Shown: positions 7,624-13,995 of the stretch, one piece after another
Layout: each line of letters starts with the position of its first letter
Position numbering within the stretch: position 1 is the stretch's first letter
NCBI GenBank assembly: GCA_964453265.1
Contig: CAYVNU010000015.1
Span: 1-27,342, forward strand
Origin: CAYVNU01 sp964453265
GTDB lineage: Bacteria; Patescibacteriota; Doudnabacteria; UBA920
DNA: 27,342 nucleotides
Direction: 5' to 3'
Notes under the pieces: generated by a model
Seen by the model: the letters and a program-made list of their open reading frames with translations, nothing else
What the model was told of the DNA's origin: nothing
The model's database searches: none
Made by a program: the position numbers and the translations under genes

Positions 7624-8628
7624 TTATAGGCTGCTTAATTGTTTGAATTGCTTTACTCGGTTGTTTATTTCTGATTGTTTAATATTATGGAGTCTTTTGG
7701 TGCCGAAATCTTCAATGCAAAAGCTGGCCATGGCTGAGCCGTAAATACAGGCTTTTTTATAGTCAGCTAAGGTAAGGGTGTGCTTAGAACTATTTTTGCA
7801 CAAATAACCAAACATCCCGCCCGCAAAGCTGTCGCCCGCTCCGGTTGGGTCTTTTACTTCTTCTAGCGGCAGGCCGGGGAGGTGGAAAATTTGTAACCTT
7901 TCCACCTTCTTCGCCAAGGCTTCGGCGGGCAAGCCAGTCCTCCCCTCAGAAGGGGAGGGGGTGCTGAACATTAAAAGTCCGTATTCGCCGCGCTTGATAA
8001 TTAGCGTTTTCCCTCTCCTTTTGAGGAGAGGTATTAAGGGAGAGGTTGCCCCCATCATTTCCAATATTTTTTTCGCGGCTTTGTATATGTTGTGCTCTTT
8101 GGAAAGTTCTCTTGCTTCGCTGTCGTTTATTACAAATATATTTACTTGAGCAATAACTTTTTTTAAGTCATTGAGCGCGGTTTCTATCCAAAGGTTCATA
8201 GTGTCTAGTCCCACCAGCTTTGGTTTTTTTATCTGCTTTAATACATCTAATTGCAAACTTGGGTGTATGTTTCCCAAAAAAATATATTCTGCTGATTGTT
8301 GGGTATCGTTCAGCTGGGGTTTAAAGTCCGCAAAAACTCCAAGTTCGGTTTTTAAAGTATCGCGGGTGTTTAAATCAAAATGATATTTGCCTGCCCAGTG
8401 AAAAGTTTTGCCTTTTTGTTTTTGTATGCCCGAGACATCTATTTTTCTTTTTTTTAGAATTTCCATACCCCCAAAGTCTTCGCCCACAACGCCAATAACC
8501 GAAGGCGAGGTAAAGTAGCTGGCTGCTAAACTAAAATAGGAAGCGCTACCGCCTAAAGTTTTACTAATTTTTCCAAAAGGAGTTATAATGCTATCAAAGG
8601 CCACTGAGCCAATATTAAGTAATTTCAT
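7624..8628 (-). CDS. PfkB-family carbohydrate/nucleoside kinase carrying two palindromic inserts
   Basis: A ribokinase-family (PfkB) ATP-dependent kinase. The GG motif region TLGGSASYFSLAA (24-36), DEFG-like VVGEDFGG (47-54), and the active-site signature DPTGAGDSFAGG (260-271, D266 as base) are intact. The substrate is not evident; VFINDSEAREL and IKRGEYG fit the adenosine/fructose kinase-like group. Two stretches look foreign: residues 195-207 (TSPLIPLLKRRGK) interrupt the strand that normally reads ..ATLIIKRGEYG, and residues about 222-244 precede the native IFHLPGLPLEEV. Both are encoded by palindromic DNA. The frame is kept, so the gene may still work. A TATAAT (8636-8641) lies exactly 7 nt before the ATG, suggesting leaderless mRNA; the gene diverges from the 296-aa hypothetical. 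Confidence 0.88.
   Translation of the reverse strand: MKLLNIGSVAFDSIITPFGKISKTLGGSASYFSLAASYFTSPSVIGVVGEDFGGMEILKKRKIDVSGIQKQKGKTFHWAGKYHFDLNTRDTLKTELGVFADFKPQLNDTQQSAEYIFLGNIHPSLQLDVLKQIKKPKLVGLDTMNLWIETALNDLKKVIAQVNIFVINDSEARELSKEHNIYKAAKKILEMMGATSPLIPLLKRRGKTLIIKRGEYGLLMFSTPSPSEGRTGLPAEALAKKVERLQIFHLPGLPLEEVKDPTGAGDSFAGGMFGYLCKNSSKHTLTLADYKKACIYGSAMASFCIEDFGTKRLHNIKQSEINNRVKQFKQLSSL
7900..7966. repeat. Palindromic insert 2 in the PfkB kinase gene
   Basis: CTCCCCT and AGGGGAG enclose a CAGA loop near 7940-7957, next to a CGCCAAGGCTTCGGCGGG segment (7912-7929). Similar CAAGGCTTTGGCGG is found in the N-terminal extension of mnmA. It adds roughly 23 codons without breaking the frame. Confidence 0.7.
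8011..8047. repeat. Palindromic insert 1 in the PfkB kinase gene
   Basis: CCTCTCC (8012-8018) and GGAGAGG (8025-8031) form a hairpin, followed by AAGGGAGAGG. It adds about 13 codons in frame. Confidence 0.75.
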
Positions 8629-8635
8629 ATATCTA

Positions 8636-8641
8636 ATTATA
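8636..8641 (-). promoter_or_regulatory. -10 box of the PfkB kinase gene
   Basis: A perfect TATAAT on the minus strand ends 7 nt before the ATG at 8628. No clear -35 was found. Confidence 0.6.
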
Positions 8642-8652
8642 GCAAATTAGTT

Positions 8653-9543
8653 ATGCAAAGAAGAGGTCAATTATTTGATGGTGATGAGAGTGAGAGATTT
8701 AAGGAAAAAGTACGCAGTGTTGAACAACAGGAAAAAGCTGGCTTAATAGAAAGTTGGGAAAAATTGGGCGAAGACATTAAAGCTCGCCAGGAGTTAGTGC
8801 GTAATTTACCAGAAACGCCCGGGTTTGTTGAATTTTGGAAGTCTTTTGACGGAGAAAAAATTAAAGCAGCTTGGATTCAGCGTTTAGGCGAATTAAATAC
8901 AAAAGACCCACAACAAGCTGCAGAATATTGTTTAGTTAATGCTCAGGTTAAAAGTCTAGACCCAAACTTATATTACGAATTATTCACTGACGATATTAAC
9001 CTTAGGCCAAAAGTCATAAGCTATGTGCATGGTTTAGAGCATGCTTGGGATCTTAACCAATTTTTTAAATACGCAAGGGCTTTAGAGATTTTAAGACCCA
9101 AAGAAGACCCTCAGGATTTTGTGGTAAGTGAGCAAGAATGGGACTTGATAGCTAAAAATATAGATGAATCTTCTAAATATTTAAATTTTTCTAAATTTAC
9201 AAGACTTTATAGTGAAGCGGCTTTTTTGGATTTAGCTGAAATTAGTCGCCGTGTACAAATTACAGATAAAAAATGGGAGGCTTTGGAAAGTACTTTTAAA
9301 GCTCATAGCTCTGATCCTAATTACAGAACCGCAATGTCAATGTATTTTAGAGCTATTAAGCCCAAAGGTAAGCCTGATGTGCTTGTAAATAAGTCCGAAT
9401 GGTTGGCTAAGTGTAAAAGTGCGGCGGAGGTTTACAAATGGACAGTGGGGGACGGTTCTAATACATTACCGCAGAAGGGATTTTTACAAACGTTTCTCAG
9501 CAGTTCTTTTGAAGTAAAATACGCAAATGTTGCGCAGAGCTAA
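8653..9543 (+). CDS. Hypothetical helical protein, 296 aa
   Basis: A soluble protein of 296 residues, almost entirely predicted helix, rich in Lys, Glu, Trp and Tyr. There is no signal peptide, membrane segment or catalytic motif I recognise. The spacing of aromatic residues (FVEFWKSF, AWIQRLGEL, YYELF, YVHGLEHAWDL, EQEWDLIAKNI, DKKWEALESTF) suggests helical-repeat packing, but no TPR-like periodicity is clear. It is divergent from the PfkB kinase with only 24 bp between the two ATGs. No Shine-Dalgarno site is visible. Confidence 0.65.
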   Translation: MQRRGQLFDGDESERFKEKVRSVEQQEKAGLIESWEKLGEDIKARQELVRNLPETPGFVEFWKSFDGEKIKAAWIQRLGELNTKDPQQAAEYCLVNAQVKSLDPNLYYELFTDDINLRPKVISYVHGLEHAWDLNQFFKYARALEILRPKEDPQDFVVSEQEWDLIAKNIDESSKYLNFSKFTRLYSEAAFLDLAEISRRVQITDKKWEALESTFKAHSSDPNYRTAMSMYFRAIKPKGKPDVLVNKSEWLAKCKSAAEVYKWTVGDGSNTLPQKGFLQTFLSSSFEVKYANVAQS

Positions 9544-9558
9544 ATAAATTACTTGCGG

Positions 9559-9592
9559 TTGACAAATAAATAATATTTTTATACCATATAAT
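9559..9592 (+). promoter_or_regulatory. Promoter for the zinc-ribbon gene leader
   Basis: A perfect TTGACA (9559-9564) is followed after 17 bp by TACCAT (9582-9587); a perfect TATAAT lies at 9587-9592 but 22 bp away. Either could serve as the -10 box. A ~140-nt leader follows. Confidence 0.6.
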
Positions 9593-9596
9593 AAAT

Positions 9597-9650
9597 ATGC
9601 AGAAATTCTTTTACAGCTTTGGAAAAATGATGATGCCTCTTTCTTCCTGA
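9597..9650 (+). CDS. Possible 17-aa leader peptide
   Basis: An ATG just after the promoter opens an 18-codon frame, MQKFFYSFGKMMMPLSS then TGA. It lies upstream of a terminator-like hairpin and the zinc-ribbon gene, the position of an attenuation leader peptide. The three consecutive Met codons and the aromatic run are the only unusual codon features. There is no clear ribosome binding site, so its translation is uncertain. Confidence 0.35.
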   Translation: MQKFFYSFGKMMMPLSS

Positions 9651-9684
9651 AAGTGGCCTCTTTGAACATAACTTGATTGTATTC

Positions 9685-9719
9685 AAAAAAGCCCCTTTCA
9701 TGAGAAAGGGTGTTTTTTT
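9685..9719 (+). terminator. Terminator or attenuator directly before the zinc-ribbon gene
   Basis: An A-run, the stem CCCTTTC/GAAAGGG with a four-base loop, and TGTTTTTTT form an intrinsic terminator that ends 14 nt before the ATG. No promoter is visible between it and the gene, so transcripts from 9559 must read through it. That is the layout of a conditional attenuator. Confidence 0.65.
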
Positions 9720-9733
9720 ATGGAGGAAAAATA

Positions 9734-10021
9734 ATGAAGTATCGTAATTTGAGGTTATCGCCAGAGAAATATTGTTTGTATTGCAAAGGCCCGGTTAAAA
9801 AAAAGAGAGGCCTTGAGTATGTGGACCAGTGCGAATCACTAAGTTGTGACCCGCACGGCTATGGCGATCCGAGGCGCTGTCCGGAATGTGGGGCGGGACA
9901 TTTTTATTTTGTCGGCCAAAGTAAGGGTGTAACAAAAATAGAATGTTCGGTCTGCGGGTCTTATTCTGACTCACTGACCGTGACAAAGCGTCAACCTATG
10001 GTTATTCCCGAGAGAGTCTAG
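9734..10021 (+). CDS. Small zinc-ribbon protein
   Basis: A 95-aa protein with four cysteine pairs or clusters: YCLYC (residues 15-19), CESLSC, CPECG and CSVCG, with His in between (DPHGYGDP and GAGHFYF). This fits one or two structural zinc ribbons, as in small RNA- or DNA-binding or regulatory proteins; no precise family is recognised. The start at 9734 is chosen over the GTG at 9710 because GGAGG lies at 9722-9726 with ideal spacing. A Shine-Dalgarno start contrasts with the leaderless genes nearby, and codon use is more GC-rich, so it may be acquired. The stop codon sits inside the stem-loop of its terminator. Confidence 0.8.
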   Translation: MKYRNLRLSPEKYCLYCKGPVKKKRGLEYVDQCESLSCDPHGYGDPRRCPECGAGHFYFVGQSKGVTKIECSVCGSYSDSLTVTKRQPMVIPERV

Positions 10022-10049
10022 TCGTCTTTGGCTCTCTCGGATTTTTTTT
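10008..10049 (+). terminator. Terminator of the zinc-ribbon gene
   Basis: CCGAGAGAG (10008-10016) pairs perfectly with CTCTCTCGG (10032-10040), followed by an eight-T run. The left arm overlaps the last codons of the gene. Confidence 0.9.
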
Positions 10050-10087
10050 GGTAAATCCTAAATCTTACATCTTAAATCTGAAATCAA

Positions 10088-11605
10088 CTACCCCATACTA
10101 TGTCTTAAAATCGCTTGATGCTCAATTATATGAGCTAAGCTTTTTTTAGACTTTAATTGCTTGTGAAGTTTTTCGCAAAGTTTATAGTGGGCTTTTTCTT
10201 CTGGTGTTTTTGGCCCTAGTTCATCTATAAGATATTTTTCTATTTCTTGCACATCGTCCCAAATATTTTTAAAGGTCATGTGTTTTTTGGCTAAAGCTTC
10301 TAGGCCTGGTTTGTATAAAAAGCCGCCGGCTTTTTGCAAATCTTTTTTAAAGTTTATATAGTGTTTTTCCAAAAGTTTTATTTTGCCGTTTTTGCGTAAA
10401 GCTGCAAGGCCGCGGCCGGTACCTATTAATTCCGGAGGAATACCTAAAGAATATAAAGAACCGGTAAAAGAAATAGCTCTGGGAAGTTTTACTTTACCAA
10501 CGCCCCGGGAATATCCAAACAAGCCAATATGCTGCACGCGTTCGCGGCGTTTTGGAATGTGCGCGCTTATTTCGTTTATTAAGTGGGCAATACCTTCTAT
10601 GCTTTCTTGGTAAGGTTTTTCAAAATAATGCAGAGTGTTTATTAATTCCTGTTCGTCATTTTTTTCAATTATTTTTGCTTTGCTGACAGGTAAATTTTTA
10701 TGTAAATAATTTATAGCTTTTTTAACCAGTGTTTTTTTAAAATCATAACGAAAGGCACTTTGAAGAGTCGCGGTTTTTATTCCGGTGTATTCTTTTGTAA
10801 AATCTTCTATGAAAGCAGGAGAAAGGCCGCCTCTAAAGGGCAGGCTGCCCGCGCCAATTATAGGGAAAAGTTTTATATTGTGTTTTTTTTCAAATTTTTG
10901 ATAGCGAGACAGCGCGATTTTTACAGCTAAAACCGTGGGCACTAATCCTGAGTTTAAAGCCGGGTCGCTCCGGGCAATAAACGGCCTTAAATATGAAGGT
11001 GTTTTTTTAAAAGCGTGCTTGTAGAGACTTAAATATTTTTCTAAAATATCGCTTGAATTAATTATGGTTTTAACAGTTTCAAAAAGCGGAATTAATTCTA
11101 AAAACATGTCGCAATTGTTTTCAAGGCGGTTGAGCGGATGTTTTAAGCAGGCCATTTCTGCAAACGCTTCCTGAATTGCAAAAATTTCTTCCGCCGACTC
11201 AGTCATTGGTAAAATTACTTCAAACAGCGGGGGAGAGTAAAGTGAAAGTTGTCTGGCAAGTCCGGCGGCTGTAAGTATACCCATTATTGCGCGGCTGACT
11301 CTAAATTCTTCCTGGACTTTTGGGTTAGGCAAGCGAAAAGTTAAAAATTTTTCTTTGCCGATTTGGTTTTTTTGAAAATATTTAAAATATTTAGCAATTA
11401 GTCTTTCCATTATACTTTCATCTACTAACTTGCCTTCCCAGTCCCACATGTATTCGTCTATTTTTAAGTCGCTATAACTTAAAAAGCATTCCCCGGCTTC
11501 TTCCACTGTGGAAATAAGGCTATGGGAATGCCAAAAGGGTTTTTTAGCGTGGTCAGGGTGTTGGGTGGCCATGGTGGCCGGAATTTTTCTGGTAATTTTT
11601 TTCAT
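10088..11605 (-). CDS. ppcA: Phosphoenolpyruvate carboxylase, archaeal type
   Basis: Carboxylates phosphoenolpyruvate with bicarbonate to oxaloacetate. At 505 residues it has the archaeal-type length (about 480-520), not the ~900 of the bacterial enzyme. The N-terminal IPATMATQHPDH is the family signature. Other matching segments are DEYMWDWEGKLVDE, FLTFRLPNP, the catalytic region PLFEVILPMTESAEE, FIARSDPALNSGL, FGYSRGVGK, and SLGIPPELIGTGRGL. With glutamine synthetase close by it supplies a C4 skeleton and nitrogen assimilation, but no further TCA genes are visible. The promoter has TTGACA and GATAAT 17 bp apart, with the -10 box 7 nt before the ATG, so the mRNA is probably leaderless. Confidence 0.94.
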   Translation of the reverse strand: MKKITRKIPATMATQHPDHAKKPFWHSHSLISTVEEAGECFLSYSDLKIDEYMWDWEGKLVDESIMERLIAKYFKYFQKNQIGKEKFLTFRLPNPKVQEEFRVSRAIMGILTAAGLARQLSLYSPPLFEVILPMTESAEEIFAIQEAFAEMACLKHPLNRLENNCDMFLELIPLFETVKTIINSSDILEKYLSLYKHAFKKTPSYLRPFIARSDPALNSGLVPTVLAVKIALSRYQKFEKKHNIKLFPIIGAGSLPFRGGLSPAFIEDFTKEYTGIKTATLQSAFRYDFKKTLVKKAINYLHKNLPVSKAKIIEKNDEQELINTLHYFEKPYQESIEGIAHLINEISAHIPKRRERVQHIGLFGYSRGVGKVKLPRAISFTGSLYSLGIPPELIGTGRGLAALRKNGKIKLLEKHYINFKKDLQKAGGFLYKPGLEALAKKHMTFKNIWDDVQEIEKYLIDELGPKTPEEKAHYKLCEKLHKQLKSKKSLAHIIEHQAILRHSMG

Positions 11606-11612
11606 CTATATT

Positions 11613-11641
11613 ATTATCCGCCAGATTTAATAGATTGTCAA
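11613..11641 (-). promoter_or_regulatory. ppcA promoter
   Basis: On the minus strand, TTGACA (11636-11641), a 17-bp spacer, and GATAAT (11613-11618). The -10 box ends 7 nt before the ATG at 11605. Confidence 0.75.
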
Positions 11642-11749
11642 AGTCTGATATAATAGTAGCAATGATAAAAATGACAAGAATGCCGGGTCGCTAAATCTAA
11701 TTATTAATTTTATTCGTCTTAATTATAATTAATTTTAGTCAATTGTTCT

Positions 11750-12298
11750 ATGAACATACATCCAATTTTCGTACATTTCCCCATAGCTCTTCTTACAGTT
11801 TATGCTGTTTTAGAGCTAGTCAGATTTAAAAAAATAAGCGAAAAAGCCTACTGGTTTTATACTAAAGCAGTTTTGGTTGTTTTGGGAACTTTGGGTGCTT
11901 TTGCGGCTTTACTCACCGGAGATGCGGCAAAAGACGCGATTCGTAATGGCGGACAGTTCCAGCCGTTGGTAGATAACTTTCGTGAAGTTGTCAGTATGCA
12001 TGAAACTTTTGCAGATTTGTCTTTAATTATTTTTAGTTTAATTTCTGTAAGCTACATAATTTTGTGGTTAAAGCGCGAAAATTGTTTTGCCTGGTTTTCC
12101 TCCCAAAAAATTAAGAATTTTTTAGAATGGATTGCGGGCATTGCGCATTTTTTTGTTGAAACGCCTTTTGGGATAATTTTAGCATTAGCTGGTTTAGTTT
12201 TAATTACCATAACCGGTGGGCTTGGCGGAATTATGGTTTATGGTAAAGACGCTGACCCAATTTTTGGATTCGTTTACAAACTGTTGTTTCCGAATTAA
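11750..12298 (+). CDS. DUF2231-type membrane protein
   Basis: A 182-aa integral membrane protein. The start NIHPIFVHFPIALLTVYAVLE is the DUF2231 hallmark (HP.fVHFPIALL) and overlaps the first helix. Further hydrophobic helices lie at about residues 38-56, 83-104 and 140-165, with the HETFADLS motif between the second and third. The conserved His residues in membrane context hint at metal or heme binding, but the role is unknown. A TATAAT (11724-11729) lies 20 nt before the ATG. The gene stands alone. Confidence 0.82.
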   Translation: MNIHPIFVHFPIALLTVYAVLELVRFKKISEKAYWFYTKAVLVVLGTLGAFAALLTGDAAKDAIRNGGQFQPLVDNFREVVSMHETFADLSLIIFSLISVSYIILWLKRENCFAWFSSQKIKNFLEWIAGIAHFFVETPFGIILALAGLVLITITGGLGGIMVYGKDADPIFGFVYKLLFPN

Positions 12299-12413
12299 GC
12301 AACTGTAATTTATTTGTTTTGCCTGCTTTACCGGGCTTTTTTGGTTTATGATGTATTTTAATTTTCTTTGACCTTGAATTACGAAACTCAAAAAATGTTG
12401 ATCTTAAACACTT

Positions 12414-12500
12414 CGATCCTCCAGTTGGCGGAGAGGAGTCTATTATTTAAGGTATTTAAGGGATTCTTCTCTCCGCTCAGAATGGTTTAGTAATTTAAAG
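12414..12500. repeat. Dispersed palindromic repeat, copy B (rearranged)
   Basis: An inverted arm (CGATCCTCCAGTTGGCGGAG, 12414-12433) faces a direct arm ending AGAATGGTTTAGTAATT (12480-12496). The hairpin core of the direct arm has collapsed to CTCCGCTCAG by an internal deletion. Together with upstream GAAACTCAAAAA it matches the flank of copy A. Confidence 0.7.
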
Positions 12501-12508
12501 TCTTTAAA

Positions 12509-12652
12509 AAAGAAATTAATCTGCGGGATTAGTACCAGCAAAAGCAAGTATTTAAGCTGGCCCGCCTGAATGCCGAAGGCTTTCGGCGGACAATGGTAGT
12601 ATCCGCCTCAATGGCCACTGAAAGTGGCCTTTAGGCGGGCAAGGTTTAGACA
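12509..12652 (+). pseudogene. tRNA-Gly copy broken by two palindromic inserts
   Basis: Pieces of the intact tRNA-Gly at 12930 appear in order: GCGGGATTAGTAC (12523-12535), then a ~55-bp insert with CCGAAGGC/GCTTTCGG-like pairing; ACAATGGTAGTAT (12590-12602); a ~37-bp insert with CCGCCT...AGGCGG arms and an inner TGGCCACT/AGTGGCC stem; then CAAGGTTTAGACA (12640-12652). The T-arm and 3' acceptor strand are absent. The 27 bp at 12509-12535 repeat exactly 12916-12942, including the last codons of the GIY-YIG gene. Confidence 0.75.
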
Positions 12653-12657
12653 ATTTT

Positions 12658-12939
12658 ATGTTTTACACTTATGTTTTATTATGCATAGATACGAAATCAG
12701 GGAAACGGATTTTTTATATAGGGTCAACAAATGACTTAAAAAATCGAGTTAAAGAGCATGAGTCTGGAGAAGTTCAAACCACAAAAATTTTCAATAAAAT
12801 TATTTTAGTATATTATGAAGCAAGTTTAAGTAAAACCGATTCAAGAAAAAGAGAATTACAGCTCAAGACAGGTTTTGGTAGAGGGTATTTAAAAAGAAGA
12901 TTAGAGAGTTATTTTAAAGAAATTAATCTGCGGGATTAG
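12658..12939 (+). CDS. GIY-YIG nuclease minigene overlapping tRNA-Gly
   Basis: A 93-aa stand-alone GIY-YIG domain of the UPF0213/YhbQ-like type. The first half-motif is YTYV (3-6) and the second YIGS (20-23); R30 in LKNRVKEH is the expected catalytic Arg and E55 in YYEAS a candidate metal ligand. The basic tail GFGRGYLKRRL is typical of the many copies seen in CPR genomes. Its stop codon TAG (12937-12939) lies within the tRNA-Gly gene, whose first base is 12930. It is enclosed by a broken tRNA-Gly copy upstream and the intact one downstream. No Shine-Dalgarno site precedes the ATG. A role in cutting or duplicating this locus is inferred from context. Confidence 0.85.
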   Translation: MFYTYVLLCIDTKSGKRIFYIGSTNDLKNRVKEHESGEVQTTKIFNKIILVYYEASLSKTDSRKRELQLKTGFGRGYLKRRLESYFKEINLRD

Positions 12940-13003
12940 TACAATGGTAGTATGAGACCTTCCCAAGGTTTAGACACGGGTCCGATTCCCGTATCCCGCT
13001 CCA
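12930..13003 (+). tRNA. tRNA-Gly (anticodon CCC), intact copy
   Basis: The acceptor GCGGGAT pairs with ATCCCGC, then discriminator T and an encoded CCA. The D-stem is GTAC/GTAT, the anticodon stem AGACC/GGTTT with loop TTCCCAA (anticodon CCC), and the T-stem ACGGG/CCCGT. The T-loop reads TCCGATT where TTCGATT is usual. Its 5' end overlaps the last ten bases of the GIY-YIG gene. No other complete tRNA-Gly is in the window. Confidence 0.9.
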
Positions 13004-13263
13004 ATGAAGTATTAAGACCTTCCTCCGCCTAAAGTCCCGCTTGCGGGACATTATGGCGGATCCGCTTAAATGGCCTTTAGGCCTTTTAGCGGGCAAGGTT
13101 TAGACACGGGTCCGATTCCCGTATCCCGCTCCAATGAAGTATTAAGACCTTCCTCCGCCTAAAGTCCCGCTTGCGGGACATTATGGCGGATCCGCTTAAA
13201 TGGCCTTTAGGCCTTTTAGCGGGCAAGGTTGAGACACGGGTTCGATTCCCATCGCTCGCTCCA
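13004..13263 (+). repeat. Two 130-bp tandem partial tRNA-Gly copies with anticodon-loop inserts
   Basis: Units 13004-13133 and 13134-13263 follow the CCA of the intact tRNA directly. Each starts inside the D-loop (AATGAAGTATTAAGACC, compare AATGGTAGTATGAGACC), reaches TTCC of the anticodon loop, carries a 70-bp palindromic insert (13024-13093 and 13154-13223), and resumes with CAAGG through the T-arm to CCA. The insert contains GTCCCGCTTGCGGGAC and TGGCCTTTAGGCC palindromes. Neither unit has a 5' acceptor strand, so neither is a functional tRNA by itself. The last unit ends differently (TTCGATTCCCATCGCTCGC), as if from another tRNA-Gly with a GCGAGCG acceptor. Confidence 0.85.
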
Positions 13264-13274
13264 AAAAATAAAGT

Positions 13275-13386
13275 GACCTTTTTGTTATATAGGTTTTGCG
13301 GATGAAAGATTAGCTAAAGAATTTGAATATTATCTTAAGATAGGTTCGGGAAGAGTGTTTATGAAAAGACATTTAATAAAAAATTA
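13275..13386 (+). pseudogene. C-terminal remnant of a second GIY-YIG gene
   Basis: An open frame ending at TAA 13384-13386 reads GFADERLAKEFEYYLKIGSG, then RVFMKRHLIKN. This is the usual C-terminal sequence of GIY-YIG minigenes (E..YLK.GSGR.F..RHL). The N-terminal motif half is missing and a TGA stands at 13275-13277, so it is a fragment. It lies directly after the last tRNA-Gly repeat unit. Confidence 0.7.
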
Positions 13387-13392
13387 AATAAT

Positions 13393-13995
13393 ATGAAAAT
13401 TTATTTAGCCGGTAGCGTGCCTAAGGGCGGGGAAGAAGAAAAAACTTTTGTTAATTGGCGTTTTATATACAAAGAAGTTTTAGAAAAGTTTTTAGACGCG
13501 GAATTTATCCAGCACTTTCATAGTCGTCATAAGTCCGAGAGTTATTCTTCAACGGAAAATATAAACACCAATAGCGCTGTCTCAAAAGAAGAAAGTGCTG
13601 AGTTCATTTTTCCGAATTCCGGTGACATGGATGAAAGCGATTATTTGTTGATTGTCGGTAAGGACAGTAAAAGTATAAAAGAATCTGACTTGGTTATTGT
13701 TAATGCGGAAGAACGTTTGGGAGCGGGGACTAGCATGGAAATGGTTATTGCCAAATATTTTAAAAAGCCCGTTATTGTAGTAATGCCAAAAAATTCGCAT
13801 CATCGCCGCGCTAATGTAATGTTTCAAAATAAATATTTTGTGGAAGATTGGATGCATCCGTTTATTCATACCTTTGCCGACTTTATAGTAGAGAAAGTTG
13901 AAGAAATTGAGAAGCTTAAAGATATAATTTTATCAACTCCCGTAAAAGATATAACTATAATAGACAAGGCAATACAGCATAGGAGTAAGTTTTAA
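13393..13995 (+). CDS. Nucleoside 2-deoxyribosyltransferase-like protein
   Basis: A 200-aa Rossmann-like protein of the nucleoside deoxyribosyltransferase/deoxynucleotide N-hydrolase superfamily. MKIYLAGSVP (1-10) is the substrate-binding first strand, SDLVIVN (98-104) the third, and GAGTSMEMVIAKYFKKPVIVV (110-130) holds the conserved Gly-rich turn and the candidate catalytic Glu E117. Members cleave or transfer the N-glycosidic bond of deoxynucleosides or their monophosphates, in salvage or in removal of odd nucleotides. The middle (45-75) is a longer insertion than usual. The next gene, a NUDIX hydrolase, starts directly after its stop, so the two are cotranscribed. Confidence 0.8.
   Translation: MKIYLAGSVPKGGEEEKTFVNWRFIYKEVLEKFLDAEFIQHFHSRHKSESYSSTENINTNSAVSKEESAEFIFPNSGDMDESDYLLIVGKDSKSIKESDLVIVNAEERLGAGTSMEMVIAKYFKKPVIVVMPKNSHHRRANVMFQNKYFVEDWMHPFIHTFADFIVEKVEEIEKLKDIILSTPVKDITIIDKAIQHRSKF

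Noticed and set aside
13004..13263. CRISPR array
   Set aside because: There are only two 130-bp units, adjacent and with no variable spacers, and each is clearly tRNA-Gly sequence with a palindrome.
13004..13263. Intron-containing functional tRNA-Gly genes
   Set aside because: The inserts sit in the anticodon loop as an intron might, but both units lack the 5' acceptor strand and half of the D-arm, and no group I core or bulge-helix-bulge pattern is evident.
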